This document shows, piece by piece, positions 5,324 through 13,287 of a stretch of 24,018 nucleotides of DNA (the first letter of the stretch is position 1; each line of letters starts with the position of its first letter). The stretch is from Desulfobacterales bacterium. Lineage in GTDB: Bacteria > Desulfobacterota > Desulfobacteria > Desulfobacterales > C00003060. Location: positions 1 to 24,018 of the forward strand of contig JAUWXJ010000012.1 of the NCBI GenBank assembly GCA_030616425.1, read 5' to 3'. The position numbers were made by a program, and so were the translations under genes. A model generated the notes under the pieces. That model saw only the letters and a program-made list of their open reading frames with translations, did no database searches and had not been told where the DNA came from.

Positions 5324-7927
5324 ATGCCACTGTCAAAGAATATAGGGACCATGTTTGATTTTTTCATCAAGAAAAGACAGGAAAAGGCCCTCAGAGATGC
5401 GGATGACAGGGAGCTTTTCATACTCCGGTATAAGGCGTTTCGCGAGGTCCTCAGAAACAACAACGAAGTCCTGATGACCATGGCCGATATGCAGGAAAAG
5501 GCCAGTGGTGCCTTCCTCTTTGATAATGCCTATGTCCAGTCTTCCTATCAGGCTGTCGCCGATGGGATGAGAGCGATTATTGACAACCTGAATGTCCTGG
5601 CAAATGAGAAATACAAGGATCTCATTATTCCATTTCAGAAAAATGACGAGGCGATCCGCAATCACCTTGCTGAGAAGGTAACGATTCCCAAAACCGAGTA
5701 TGTCCTTACTCTTGACGAGATTGGAAAAGAGACCATCCCCTCTGCTGGAGGAAAACTTGCGCACATGGCAGAGCTGCGCAATGCTTTAGGCATTCCTGTT
5801 CCCCACGGCTTTGTAGTAACCACGTATGCCTACCAGGCCTTTGTCGAGCACAATCAGATCCAGGACGTCCTGAATGAAAGAACCGCTAAGCTTGACATCC
5901 GCAATTATGACGAATTGACCGCCACAAGCGAAGAAATGCAGCAACTGGTTAGAGAGGGACAAATACCAGCAGAGGTTGAAAGGGGAATCCTTGATGCATA
6001 CCGAGCCATGTGTCAAGGAGTCTCGGCAAAGAACCTGAAGGTCTCTGTGCGAAGCAGTGCACTCCACGAAGACATCATGGCGAGTTTTGCGGGCCAGTAT
6101 GAAACCGCTTTGAACGTTCCTGACGGGGACCTTCTGGCCCAATACACGAATATCCTGGCCAGCCAGTTTACCCCTCGAGCCCTTTTCTATTACAAGGACA
6201 AGGGATTCAATATCGAAGAAATGGCCATGGCAGTGGGTATAGTTGCTATGGTCCAGGCCAGGGCCAGCGGCATCATGTACTCCCGTGATCCTGGGGATCC
6301 GAAAGAGGATGTCATACTGATTAATTCGGTTTGGGGGCTGGGACCCTATGCAGTCGGAGGTGTGGTCCCCACAGATAACTACAGGGTTTCTGGAGACGGC
6401 GAAATAAAAACCAGTCGCGAAGAGTCTGGCCGCCAGGAAGTTATGCTGGTTGGGGAGGCAGAAGGTGGCACTCGAGAAGTCCCAGTACCCAAAGAATTGC
6501 TGGGAAGACCATGCCTGAACGATGAGCAGATCGCTGAGCTTGTTTCCTATGCGCGCATGGTGGAGGCTCATTTTGGCCAGCCCCAGGATATGGAGTGGGC
6601 CATGGATCAAGGGGGCCGGTTGTATCTCATGCAATCTCGGCCATTGCGTGTAACGTCTCCGACCTTGGCTGATGAAAGGCGGCCAACGGTGGTAAAGGGT
6701 CACAAGATTCTCTTGGACAAGGGGACCATTGCTTGTCGCGGCGTTGGTGCTGGCCCTGTCTATGTTGTGAGCAGCGAAGAGGACTTGGCCGATTTTCCTG
6801 AGGGTGGCGTTCTGGTAGTAAGACACACCCACAACGAGTTTGCGGTGGTTCTTCAAAAGGCCTCTGCTGTTGTCTCTGACATTGGTACTGTCCTCGGGCA
6901 CCTCGCCACGGTGGCCAGAGAGTACAATGTGCCGGCTATCTTTAATACCGAGAAAGCAACCAAGGTCCTGAGCAATGGTATGCAGGTGACCGTGGATGCC
7001 ATGTTTGCTAATGTCTACGAAGGGGTTGCGGAAGAAGTGCTGAGGGAAAAAAAGACCGATGACGCCCTTGAGGCGTCTCCTATCTTAAAACAACTCCGAG
7101 AGATATTGCAGATGATGACCCCTTTGAATCTGACCGATCCCCGGAGCCCGGATTTTAGCCCCAAGGGGTGCAAGACGCTTCACGACATAACAAGGTTTGC
7201 CCATGAAGTCTCTCTGCAGGCTATGTTTGACTTGAGCAAAGAGAGTCATTTTGCCGAGAGATCCACCAAGCAATTGGTCTGCGACGTTCCAATGCAGTGG
7301 TGGATTATTAATCTGGAAGACGGTATTAGAGAAGGTGTGGAGGGGAAAAAGGTCAAATGCGAGGACATTGTATCTATCCCTATGCAGGCCATATGGGAAG
7401 GCATAACAGCCTTGCCCTGGAAAGGCCCTCCACCAGTAGATACCAAGGGGTTCCTTTCGGTTATGTTTGGGGCAATGACTGACCCCAGCATAGATCCTGC
7501 AGTTCGAAAGCGATTTGCCGATAAGAACTATATTGTTATCTCCAAACACTTTTGCAATTTAAACAGCCGTCTGGGGTTTCACTTCTCAACAACTGAGGCA
7601 TATGTGGGTGATAACCCGAATGAAAACTACGTGAGTTTCATCTTCAAAGGTGGCGCGGCCGATGTTGATCGGAGGGTGAGAAGAGTCCAGTTTGTTGCAA
7701 GACTCTTGGAGCGGTTTGATTTTCGAGTAGAGATCAAGGACGATTCACTCTTGGCCCGCCTGACAGGACACGATCAGGATTATCTGAAGGAACGTCTCAA
7801 GGTCTTGGGACACATCATGACTCATACCAGGCAACTCGACATGGTTATGTACAATGATGCCATGGTGAAGTATTATTACGAAGACATGTTGAAAGGGATC
7901 GAGTCCATTGTGAGGATATCGCACTAG
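5324..7927 (+). CDS. PEP-synthase/PPDK-like protein lacking the PEP-binding barrel
   Basis: An 867-residue protein (numbering from 5324). Residues 1-125 are a helical region. Residues 130-445 are the PPDK N-terminal ATP-grasp domain, with SAGGKLAHMAEL (140-151), SVRSSALHED (241-250), SGIMYSRDPGDP (315-326), and the closing MEWAMD and LMQSRP. Residues 465-570 are the swivelling phosphohistidine domain, with catalytic His526 in GTVLGHLATVAREYNVPA. In PEP synthase and PPDK a TIM barrel of about 300 residues with a GxNDLTQ motif follows. Here residues 590-867 show no such motif and form an unrecognised domain rich in charged and aromatic residues. ATP-driven His phosphorylation thus seems possible without canonical PEP chemistry, which suggests a phosphotransfer or signalling role. 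ATG 5351 (residue 10) is a good alternative start. The histidine kinase gene follows 34 bp later. Confidence 0.85.
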   Translation: MPLSKNIGTMFDFFIKKRQEKALRDADDRELFILRYKAFREVLRNNNEVLMTMADMQEKASGAFLFDNAYVQSSYQAVADGMRAIIDNLNVLANEKYKDLIIPFQKNDEAIRNHLAEKVTIPKTEYVLTLDEIGKETIPSAGGKLAHMAELRNALGIPVPHGFVVTTYAYQAFVEHNQIQDVLNERTAKLDIRNYDELTATSEEMQQLVREGQIPAEVERGILDAYRAMCQGVSAKNLKVSVRSSALHEDIMASFAGQYETALNVPDGDLLAQYTNILASQFTPRALFYYKDKGFNIEEMAMAVGIVAMVQARASGIMYSRDPGDPKEDVILINSVWGLGPYAVGGVVPTDNYRVSGDGEIKTSREESGRQEVMLVGEAEGGTREVPVPKELLGRPCLNDEQIAELVSYARMVEAHFGQPQDMEWAMDQGGRLYLMQSRPLRVTSPTLADERRPTVVKGHKILLDKGTIACRGVGAGPVYVVSSEEDLADFPEGGVLVVRHTHNEFAVVLQKASAVVSDIGTVLGHLATVAREYNVPAIFNTEKATKVLSNGMQVTVDAMFANVYEGVAEEVLREKKTDDALEASPILKQLREILQMMTPLNLTDPRSPDFSPKGCKTLHDITRFAHEVSLQAMFDLSKESHFAERSTKQLVCDVPMQWWIINLEDGIREGVEGKKVKCEDIVSIPMQAIWEGITALPWKGPPPVDTKGFLSVMFGAMTDPSIDPAVRKRFADKNYIVISKHFCNLNSRLGFHFSTTEAYVGDNPNENYVSFIFKGGAADVDRRVRRVQFVARLLERFDFRVEIKDDSLLARLTGHDQDYLKERLKVLGHIMTHTRQLDMVMYNDAMVKYYYEDMLKGIESIVRISH

Positions 7928-7961
7928 ATAAAGAAAGTGAGCATGCGATAGGAAAAAACTC

Positions 7962-10163
7962 TTGAATAAATATCTCCAATATTTTGCCCAAAAGCCAGGC
8001 CTGCGTGTTGTATTCGTCGTCATCCTGCTTCTCCTGGTGAGTGCGCTTTTTATGGGCGTGCGTTCGGCTCGGGAGATGAAAGGGATAATCAACGAGGACT
8101 TCAATTACCAGCAGCTTGCACTGGCCAAGCATGCCGCTGGTGTACTCACGCAGAACATTACAATCCTTAAGCGGGAACTCACGACCTTGAGCCTTTCACC
8201 CTCCATCCAGTACATAGAGGCAGTCTCCTGGCCAAACAGGATGAAGATCTCACTTTCAAGCGTTAGGGACTACGCTGTGATCCAAATCATGCTCATAAAC
8301 GCTGATGGGACCAACTCCTATTCGATCGACCATACCAATGCGGTCTTTATCGAAAAGAAACAATATGACGATGAGGATTATTTTAAATGGTGCAAGAAAC
8401 CGGAAAACAAGGGCGACATCTACATAAGCAATGTCAGTAAAGGGGTTGTCCAGGACTCTGAGCCCGGTTTTGTTATGGCCATCTCCACGCCGGTCTATCA
8501 GATCTCCAGTGATGAAGCACACCCGAAGCCCACGTACCAATTTTCGGGAGTCCTTGTGTCTATTGTGGATGCTGGTTTGCTTGCAAAAAAATTCGTGGGT
8601 CCCATCCGATCAGGCAAGACAGGGTATGCGTGGGTCATTGATGAGTCCGGCAAATTCCTATCCCACCTGGAAAAGGACTTTATTGGCGAAAACGCCTTTG
8701 AGATCAGAAAATCCAAAGATCCACATATCTCTTTTAGCAAAATCAATCTCATACAAAAGACCAAGATGCTACAGGGAAAGGAAGGGACTTCCACCTACAT
8801 TTCAGGCTGGCACCGGGGTGTGACCGGCCCAATAGAAAAATTGATTGCCTATGCACCAGTGCACATTGGGGCAGCCAACGCCATGAGGATATGGTCGGTT
8901 GCTGTGGTGGCGCCCATTAGCGAGGTAGAAGACGCCATACATGGGGTGTATGTTAGGCAAGCCATGATACAGGGTGCTTTCACCGCTGCGGTACTTATCA
9001 TATTTATCTTCTTGATCGCAAACGAGAGGGCCTGGCTTCAAACCCTTGAGCACGAAGTGAAAGAAAAGACAGAAGACCTGGAACGCTATGCCGACAGACT
9101 GAGACGGTCTGAGGAAAGGTACCGCTCCCTTGTGGAGTCGGCAGATGACATGATCTATACGATGGACGTAGATTGCAACATCCTATCAGTCAACCGATAC
9201 TGGACACGGCTCACTGGACACTCAGCTGAAGAAGTCGTCGGAAAGAATATCGTGGATATTATCGAATATAAGACCCCTGACAATGTCTGCTCGATCATTG
9301 GAAAGGCCCTCGAAACATCCGAGACTTTTGTTCGCGAAGAATGTATAATGATAGGAGAGAGGGAGTATTGGCTCGATACAAAATACAAGCCTGTCTTGAC
9401 GAACGGAGATCAAATAAGCGCTGTCTTGGTTATCTCCAGAGATGTCACTGAACAGAAGATGATGGAGGATCAGCTCTTTCACACGGAAAAATTGGCATCT
9501 CTAGGGTCTCTTTCGGCCGGCGTTGCCCATGAGATGAACAACCCGATTGCAATTATACTCGGTTTCACGGAAATATTGCTGGAAAGGTTCCCTGAAGATT
9601 CCAAGGAGCATGAAATTCTCAAAACCATTGAAAGACAGGGAAACAACTGCAAGAGAATCATTGAAAATCTCCTTGCCTTTGCCAAGATTCCCAAAAAGAC
9701 CACCTTAGAGACAGATATAGTTGAAGATCTTCAAAAGGTTGTGAATGTGGTCATGAATACCCTGTTGACCGAGAAGGTAGACCTCAGAACCGAAATAGAA
9801 GAAGATCTACCCAAAGTGAGAGGGGACGGCCAGCAGCTGGAGCAGGTATTCTTGAATATTATCAACAATGCGTTGGCGGCTATGGCTGGCGGGGGAATAT
9901 TGACCATCTCGGCACATCGTTCCAACGATATCGTCAATGTAGGCTTTACAGATACGGGCCGTGGCATACCGCCGGAATTTATGGACAAGATATTTGAACC
10001 GTTTTTTACGACAAAGGAGGTGGGAGAGGGGACCGGACTCGGCCTTTCTGTGAGCTATGCGCTTGTGAAAAAGTTTGGAGGGGATATTCGAGTCAAGAGC
10101 CAAACCAAAGAGGAGGGCAAAAAGCCTGGGACTACCTTTACCGTGTCACTTAGTGTAGCATGA
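7962..10163 (+). CDS. Cache-PAS membrane sensor histidine kinase
   Basis: A 733-residue membrane kinase. Transmembrane helix 1 is at about 13-33, then a double-Cache-like extracytoplasmic sensor (about 40-330, with GKTGYAWVIDESGKFLSH at 218-235), transmembrane helix 2 at 336-353, a coiled coil to about 385, and a PAS domain (about 386-500). The HisKA domain has phospho-acceptor His523 in AGVAHEMNNPIA. The ATPase domain has an N box (Asn635), DTGRGIP (664-670), FEPFFTTK and GEGTGLGLS. There is no HAMP domain. The TTG start at 7962 follows ATAGGA. It lies in one operon with the PEP-synthase-like gene and the receiver gene that is its probable partner. Cache domains sense small metabolites such as carboxylates; the ligand is unknown. 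Confidence 0.93.
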   Translation: MNKYLQYFAQKPGLRVVFVVILLLLVSALFMGVRSAREMKGIINEDFNYQQLALAKHAAGVLTQNITILKRELTTLSLSPSIQYIEAVSWPNRMKISLSSVRDYAVIQIMLINADGTNSYSIDHTNAVFIEKKQYDDEDYFKWCKKPENKGDIYISNVSKGVVQDSEPGFVMAISTPVYQISSDEAHPKPTYQFSGVLVSIVDAGLLAKKFVGPIRSGKTGYAWVIDESGKFLSHLEKDFIGENAFEIRKSKDPHISFSKINLIQKTKMLQGKEGTSTYISGWHRGVTGPIEKLIAYAPVHIGAANAMRIWSVAVVAPISEVEDAIHGVYVRQAMIQGAFTAAVLIIFIFLIANERAWLQTLEHEVKEKTEDLERYADRLRRSEERYRSLVESADDMIYTMDVDCNILSVNRYWTRLTGHSAEEVVGKNIVDIIEYKTPDNVCSIIGKALETSETFVREECIMIGEREYWLDTKYKPVLTNGDQISAVLVISRDVTEQKMMEDQLFHTEKLASLGSLSAGVAHEMNNPIAIILGFTEILLERFPEDSKEHEILKTIERQGNNCKRIIENLLAFAKIPKKTTLETDIVEDLQKVVNVVMNTLLTEKVDLRTEIEEDLPKVRGDGQQLEQVFLNIINNALAAMAGGGILTISAHRSNDIVNVGFTDTGRGIPPEFMDKIFEPFFTTKEVGEGTGLGLSVSYALVKKFGGDIRVKSQTKEEGKKPGTTFTVSLSVA

Positions 10164-10180
10164 GAAAAACCCCTAATGGG

Positions 10181-10273
10181 AACGCAAAGTGAATTCTTTC
10201 GAGTCGGAGCAACCTTGCGTTAGACCCGACAGCAAATAGCGATTTCTCTCCAAGGCGTGGCTCAAACGAGCCA
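10181..10273 (+). other. Structured spacer between kinase and receiver genes
   Basis: The 147-bp gap holds AACGCAA (10181-10187) pairing with TTGCGTT (10215-10221), interleaved with GTCGG (10203-10207) pairing with CCGAC (10226-10230), a pseudoknot topology. A perfect hairpin TGGCTC-AAAC-GAGCCA follows (10258-10273). It could be an RNA processing or attenuation element. No T run follows, and no known riboswitch class is recognised. Confidence 0.3.
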
Positions 10274-10310
10274 TAGGCTGAACAACAAACGAACATTAAA
10301 GGAGAAGGTC

Positions 10311-10721
10311 ATGCCACAAAGGATTTTGGTCATTGATGACGAACTCGATATGCTTATGCTGCTAAGGATGATTATCGAGGATAAGACCGACTATGAAGTG
10401 GAAACCACCAATAACCCGTCCGAAGGGCTAAAATTGCTCACAGAGAACCATTATGACTTGGTCATTACCGACCTCAAGATGCCTGGCATGGACGGGATAG
10501 AGCTCTTTGATGAACTTAAAGAGATAAAGCCTGACATTCCTGTGATCATAATCACTGCCTATGGCTCGCTTGAAATAGCAGACGAGGCCATGAAAAAGGG
10601 AGTTGCTGATTTCATCACCAAACCTTTCAGACAGGACAATATACTCTTTACCATCAACAGGGTCCTGGAACTTGCCCGGGTAAAAAGGGAGAATATAGAG
10701 CTGAAAGAGAAGTTAAAATGA
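10311..10721 (+). CDS. Stand-alone receiver-domain response regulator
   Basis: A 136-residue CheY-like receiver with all key residues: the acidic pair Asp9/Asp10, phospho-acceptor Asp54 in ITDLKMPGMDG, Thr82 in IITAYG, and Lys104 in FITKPF. ATG 10311 is chosen because AAAGGAGAAGG precedes it; the longer in-frame frame upstream has no such site. The protein ends within a charged helix (ENIELKEKLK) at the point where NtrC-type regulators run into their AAA+ domain. It therefore looks like a receiver shed from, or derived from, an NtrC-family protein and has no output domain. It is the likely partner of the kinase upstream and would act through protein-protein contact or a phosphorelay. Confidence 0.92.
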   Translation: MPQRILVIDDELDMLMLLRMIIEDKTDYEVETTNNPSEGLKLLTENHYDLVITDLKMPGMDGIELFDELKEIKPDIPVIIITAYGSLEIADEAMKKGVADFITKPFRQDNILFTINRVLELARVKRENIELKEKLK

Positions 10722-10753
10722 AGAGGGCTGCTACTAGCTGAAAAGCTGCAGGT

Positions 10754-10798
10754 CTTGCAATACAGCAAGGCCGCTGAATGGCCCTGCTGTACTGCAAG
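10754..10798. terminator. Long near-perfect inverted repeat between convergent genes
   Basis: CTTGCA-TACAGCA-GGCC on the left mirrors GGCC-TGCTGTA-TGCAAG on the right, with two single mismatches and an eight-base loop: about 17 paired bases over 45 bp. It lies between the 3' ends of the receiver gene and the opposite-strand membrane protein gene, where a bidirectional terminator is expected, although neither side has a proper T run. Confidence 0.5.
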
Positions 10799-10811
10799 GT
10801 GTGTGATTATT

Positions 10812-11498
10812 CTAGTGTTCCAGCTTCAGGCCCCATCCCTCAAACATGAACATAATGGCAAAGCCGTACCACATGGTGTAGACCACATAAAAGACCAAAG
10901 AGAAGATGACAATCCCGATCTTCTTACCGATCTTTTGGGGATCGACTTTGTAATAATTGTAGCCCAACTCCACGGCCTTTGTCACCACTAAGGAAACGAC
11001 TTTGGCCTCCTTGAATTTCTTCTGATGCTTCAAGTCGCTCTCCATGTGATTGAGTGCTACCCACCAATTAAGAAGGACCCGCCTCTCTTCGTAGCCATAT
11101 TTGGCGGAGAGCTTTTCCCCCTCATTTTTATACATGAGGGCTGCATCGGCGAGACAGTTGTCAAGGATTTTGCCAAGGTCGCCGCTGACCTTCAACTCTG
11201 TCCCTGACACGTTTACCAGGGCACCGCCCTTCATAAGGAGTGGGGCGGTCTGTCTGGCCCGCTCTTCCTCTGCCATGACCAGGGTCACACTAACGGATTT
11301 GCCCATGAACTTGCCGGCCTCTTTTTTGACCTTTGGAATATAGTCGGCTGAGCCCTTTGATATGGAGTTATACAGGCTGTCAAGATAATCCAGACCGTTT
11401 TGGCCTGCGAAAACGGGCGAAAATATAATGATCAGCAGAACGGCAAATACCGCCATCATGCCAACGCCGCCAAAGAATTCCTTCTTATGCGCAATCAT
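10812..11498 (-). CDS. Membrane-anchored periplasmic protein paired with TauE
   Basis: A 228-residue protein. Residues 12-31 are a hydrophobic segment ending in PVFAG, which could be a cleavable signal or an anchor. A hydrophilic, helical extracytoplasmic domain follows (about 33-190), with a Trp-rich NWWVALNHME stretch, and one membrane helix lies near the C-terminus (about 195-217, aromatic-rich). No family is recognised. The start overlaps the stop of the upstream exporter gene (ATGA), with the ribosome-binding site GGGGGAGG inside that gene, so the two are translationally coupled and probably form a complex. It may deliver a ligand to, or regulate, the exporter. Confidence 0.7.
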   Translation of the reverse strand: MIAHKKEFFGGVGMMAVFAVLLIIIFSPVFAGQNGLDYLDSLYNSISKGSADYIPKVKKEAGKFMGKSVSVTLVMAEEERARQTAPLLMKGGALVNVSGTELKVSGDLGKILDNCLADAALMYKNEGEKLSAKYGYEERRVLLNWWVALNHMESDLKHQKKFKEAKVVSLVVTKAVELGYNYYKVDPQKIGKKIGIVIFSLVFYVVYTMWYGFAIMFMFEGWGLKLEH

Positions 11499-12826
11499 GC
11501 TGTTACCTCCCCCTTCAGGACTTTAATATTCATCAGGAACGTGCCGATCACCCAGACGCCAAAGCCGGAGATCACAATGAAAAAGGCCCAGACGCCGATG
11601 GTGTCTAAGATGTCGCCCAGCTCTTTTGATATCGGAATGTAACCCAAGGAACCCAACTTGGCAGGCAGGGCAAAGGCGCGGTTGACAAAACCTGCCAGCA
11701 CGGCCATGGCATAGAAGCCGCGGATGGTGATCCCCGGGACTACCTTGGTGACCATGGCCCCGATCTGGATACCCAGCAAAGACCCCAGGAGCATGCCCAT
11801 GGCCAGGGTGTAGAAGATGAACCCGTAGATCGCATACTGGCTGATTGAGGCATAGCCTGCCGTGAAGACGATCTGAAAGATGTCGGTTCCCACCGTAGTC
11901 ATGGAGGAGACACCCAGGACATAGACAAATATGGGGAAGGTCAAGAACCCACCGCCAACCCCCATGATGCCTGCTGCAAGGCCGACAACCGCGCCGCTAA
12001 TCACCAGAAATACCCACGAAACACTGCGACCACCAGGGGTAAAGTCAAAATCGAATTTGACCATAGGAGGGATCTTCATGGCCTGAAGTTTTTTCGGGAG
12101 ACCGCCCATCTCAGCCCCTTCTACTTTTCCCCCGTGGGCGCCTCCGCCTTCATCGGCACCTGCGCCTCCATGGGGAAGTGTTCCCTTAGCAGCCTTCCTC
12201 GCCTTGAGGAAATCCGTCATGGCATAGAGGCCCAAAAAACCCAGCATGCCCGAGTAAACGGTCGTGATAAAGGCATCACTCAGCACCGGGTTGATCTCAT
12301 AGAGCACGCGGTTAATGTACCCGCCAACGGTTGCTCCTATGATGGCCCCGATCAAAAAGACCGCGGCCAGGGGCACAGACACGTTTCCCAGCTTCCTGTG
12401 GATTACGCTCCCCATGATCGCCTTGGCAAAGATGTGAAAAAGATCAGTTCCAACCGCAAGTATCCCTTTTATCCCTGCGCTCATCAGGGCGGGGGCGATG
12501 ATGAACCCGCCACCCGCGCCGATGCAGCCGGTGATCAGACCCGCGCCCATGCCTATTGCAATCGATACGAGAAAGATAAACGTATTATAAAAGGCCGGGC
12601 TGTAGGCCTTATGGCCGCCAAGAACATCCGGCATTATTTTGCCAATTGGCTCAACAAATTCGCTTGCAAAGACCACACCCCCGATGATAACGGGAACGAT
12701 CAATAAGCCAAGTATGATGAGCCGCTTGCGGTCGCGAAGGATGGTGTTTGAGTTTTCGATTTCCCATTTAGCAAGGGCCCTTGCGCCCATCATCATGAAT
12801 TCGCCCCACTGTCTAAAGAAATTCAT
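11495..12826 (-). CDS. Large TauE/SafE family exporter with duplicated core
   Basis: A 443-residue membrane protein. The two halves each carry the family signature: GAGGGFIIAPAL (103-114) with GTDLFHIF (126-133), and GVGGGFLTFPIF (289-300) with GTDIFQIV (313-320), a clear internal duplication. A soluble N-terminal extension (about 1-35) precedes the first helix. A Gly/His-rich linker at about 214-265 (for example PHGGAGADEGGGAHGG) joins the halves. It is longer than the exporter at 2051, to which it is only distantly similar. ATG 12826 is chosen over one 17 codons upstream because AAAAGGAGAAGC precedes it. It is co-transcribed with the overlapping partner gene. The substrate is unknown, probably a sulfur oxyanion or organosulfonate. 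Confidence 0.9.
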   Translation of the reverse strand: MNFFRQWGEFMMMGARALAKWEIENSNTILRDRKRLIILGLLIVPVIIGGVVFASEFVEPIGKIMPDVLGGHKAYSPAFYNTFIFLVSIAIGMGAGLITGCIGAGGGFIIAPALMSAGIKGILAVGTDLFHIFAKAIMGSVIHRKLGNVSVPLAAVFLIGAIIGATVGGYINRVLYEINPVLSDAFITTVYSGMLGFLGLYAMTDFLKARKAAKGTLPHGGAGADEGGGAHGGKVEGAEMGGLPKKLQAMKIPPMVKFDFDFTPGGRSVSWVFLVISGAVVGLAAGIMGVGGGFLTFPIFVYVLGVSSMTTVGTDIFQIVFTAGYASISQYAIYGFIFYTLAMGMLLGSLLGIQIGAMVTKVVPGITIRGFYAMAVLAGFVNRAFALPAKLGSLGYIPISKELGDILDTIGVWAFFIVISGFGVWVIGTFLMNIKVLKGEVTA

Positions 12827-13287
12827 GGCAAGCTTCTCCTTTTCTGTAGATTTTTTGTTTAGTTGTCTAACATCCACTCAAGAAACTAGCATGTTGGTTA
12901 TATCTATACACCCCCCTTCATGTCGTTTTTCTTATGAGATTCTCAACTCTTTCTATTCATCAACGATGATCGATTCAACCACAAGTCTTTGCATGTCAGA
13001 CCTCTAAGCTGAAACGAACGTTTCGCCTTTGGAGCGCAAAATACGTATTAAATAGCAGCTTGAAGCGGTCGGTCGCCTGTAACATATATCGGCATAAAAA
13101 TCAATCTAATATCGCTGGGCTGTCGAATATGGCTAGCCTCACCCTTGAGATGGTAACATGTTTGTAATCTAATATATTACAATAATGGCAGCATTTTTGA
13201 GTTGCTAACTCACTGATAAATTTCAGTCTTGCGTGCATGCCGATTCCATAGTAAAGTGCCGCAAAAAATAACATACCGGAAGGGCTT
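12827..13287. other. Divergent intergenic region with two palindromes
   Basis: About 460 bp between the minus-strand exporter and plus-strand hldE. No gene is supported. Two perfect inverted repeats stand out: GAAACG-AA-CGTTTC (13011-13024) and TTGTAAT-7-ATTACAA (13162-13182). Both have the size of dimeric-repressor operators and could regulate either divergent unit. The region is AT-richer than its flanks. Confidence 0.4.

Noticed and set aside
5786..6901. Long minus-strand frame of 371 codons
   Set aside because: Exactly antisense to the ATP-grasp and phosphohistidine coding sequence, which has clear motifs; composition is typical of a shadow frame.
10181..10230. ACGCAAAG resembling the core of a c-di-GMP (GEMM) riboswitch
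   Set aside because: Only the eight-base core matches. The paired P2/P3 arms and tetraloop-receptor parts are missing, and the position inside an operon after the kinase stop is unusual.
13186..13200. Sigma-54-like TGGCAG-N5-TTGA before hldE
   Set aside because: The essential GC of the -12 element is replaced by GA, and hldE is a housekeeping gene not expected to use sigma-54.
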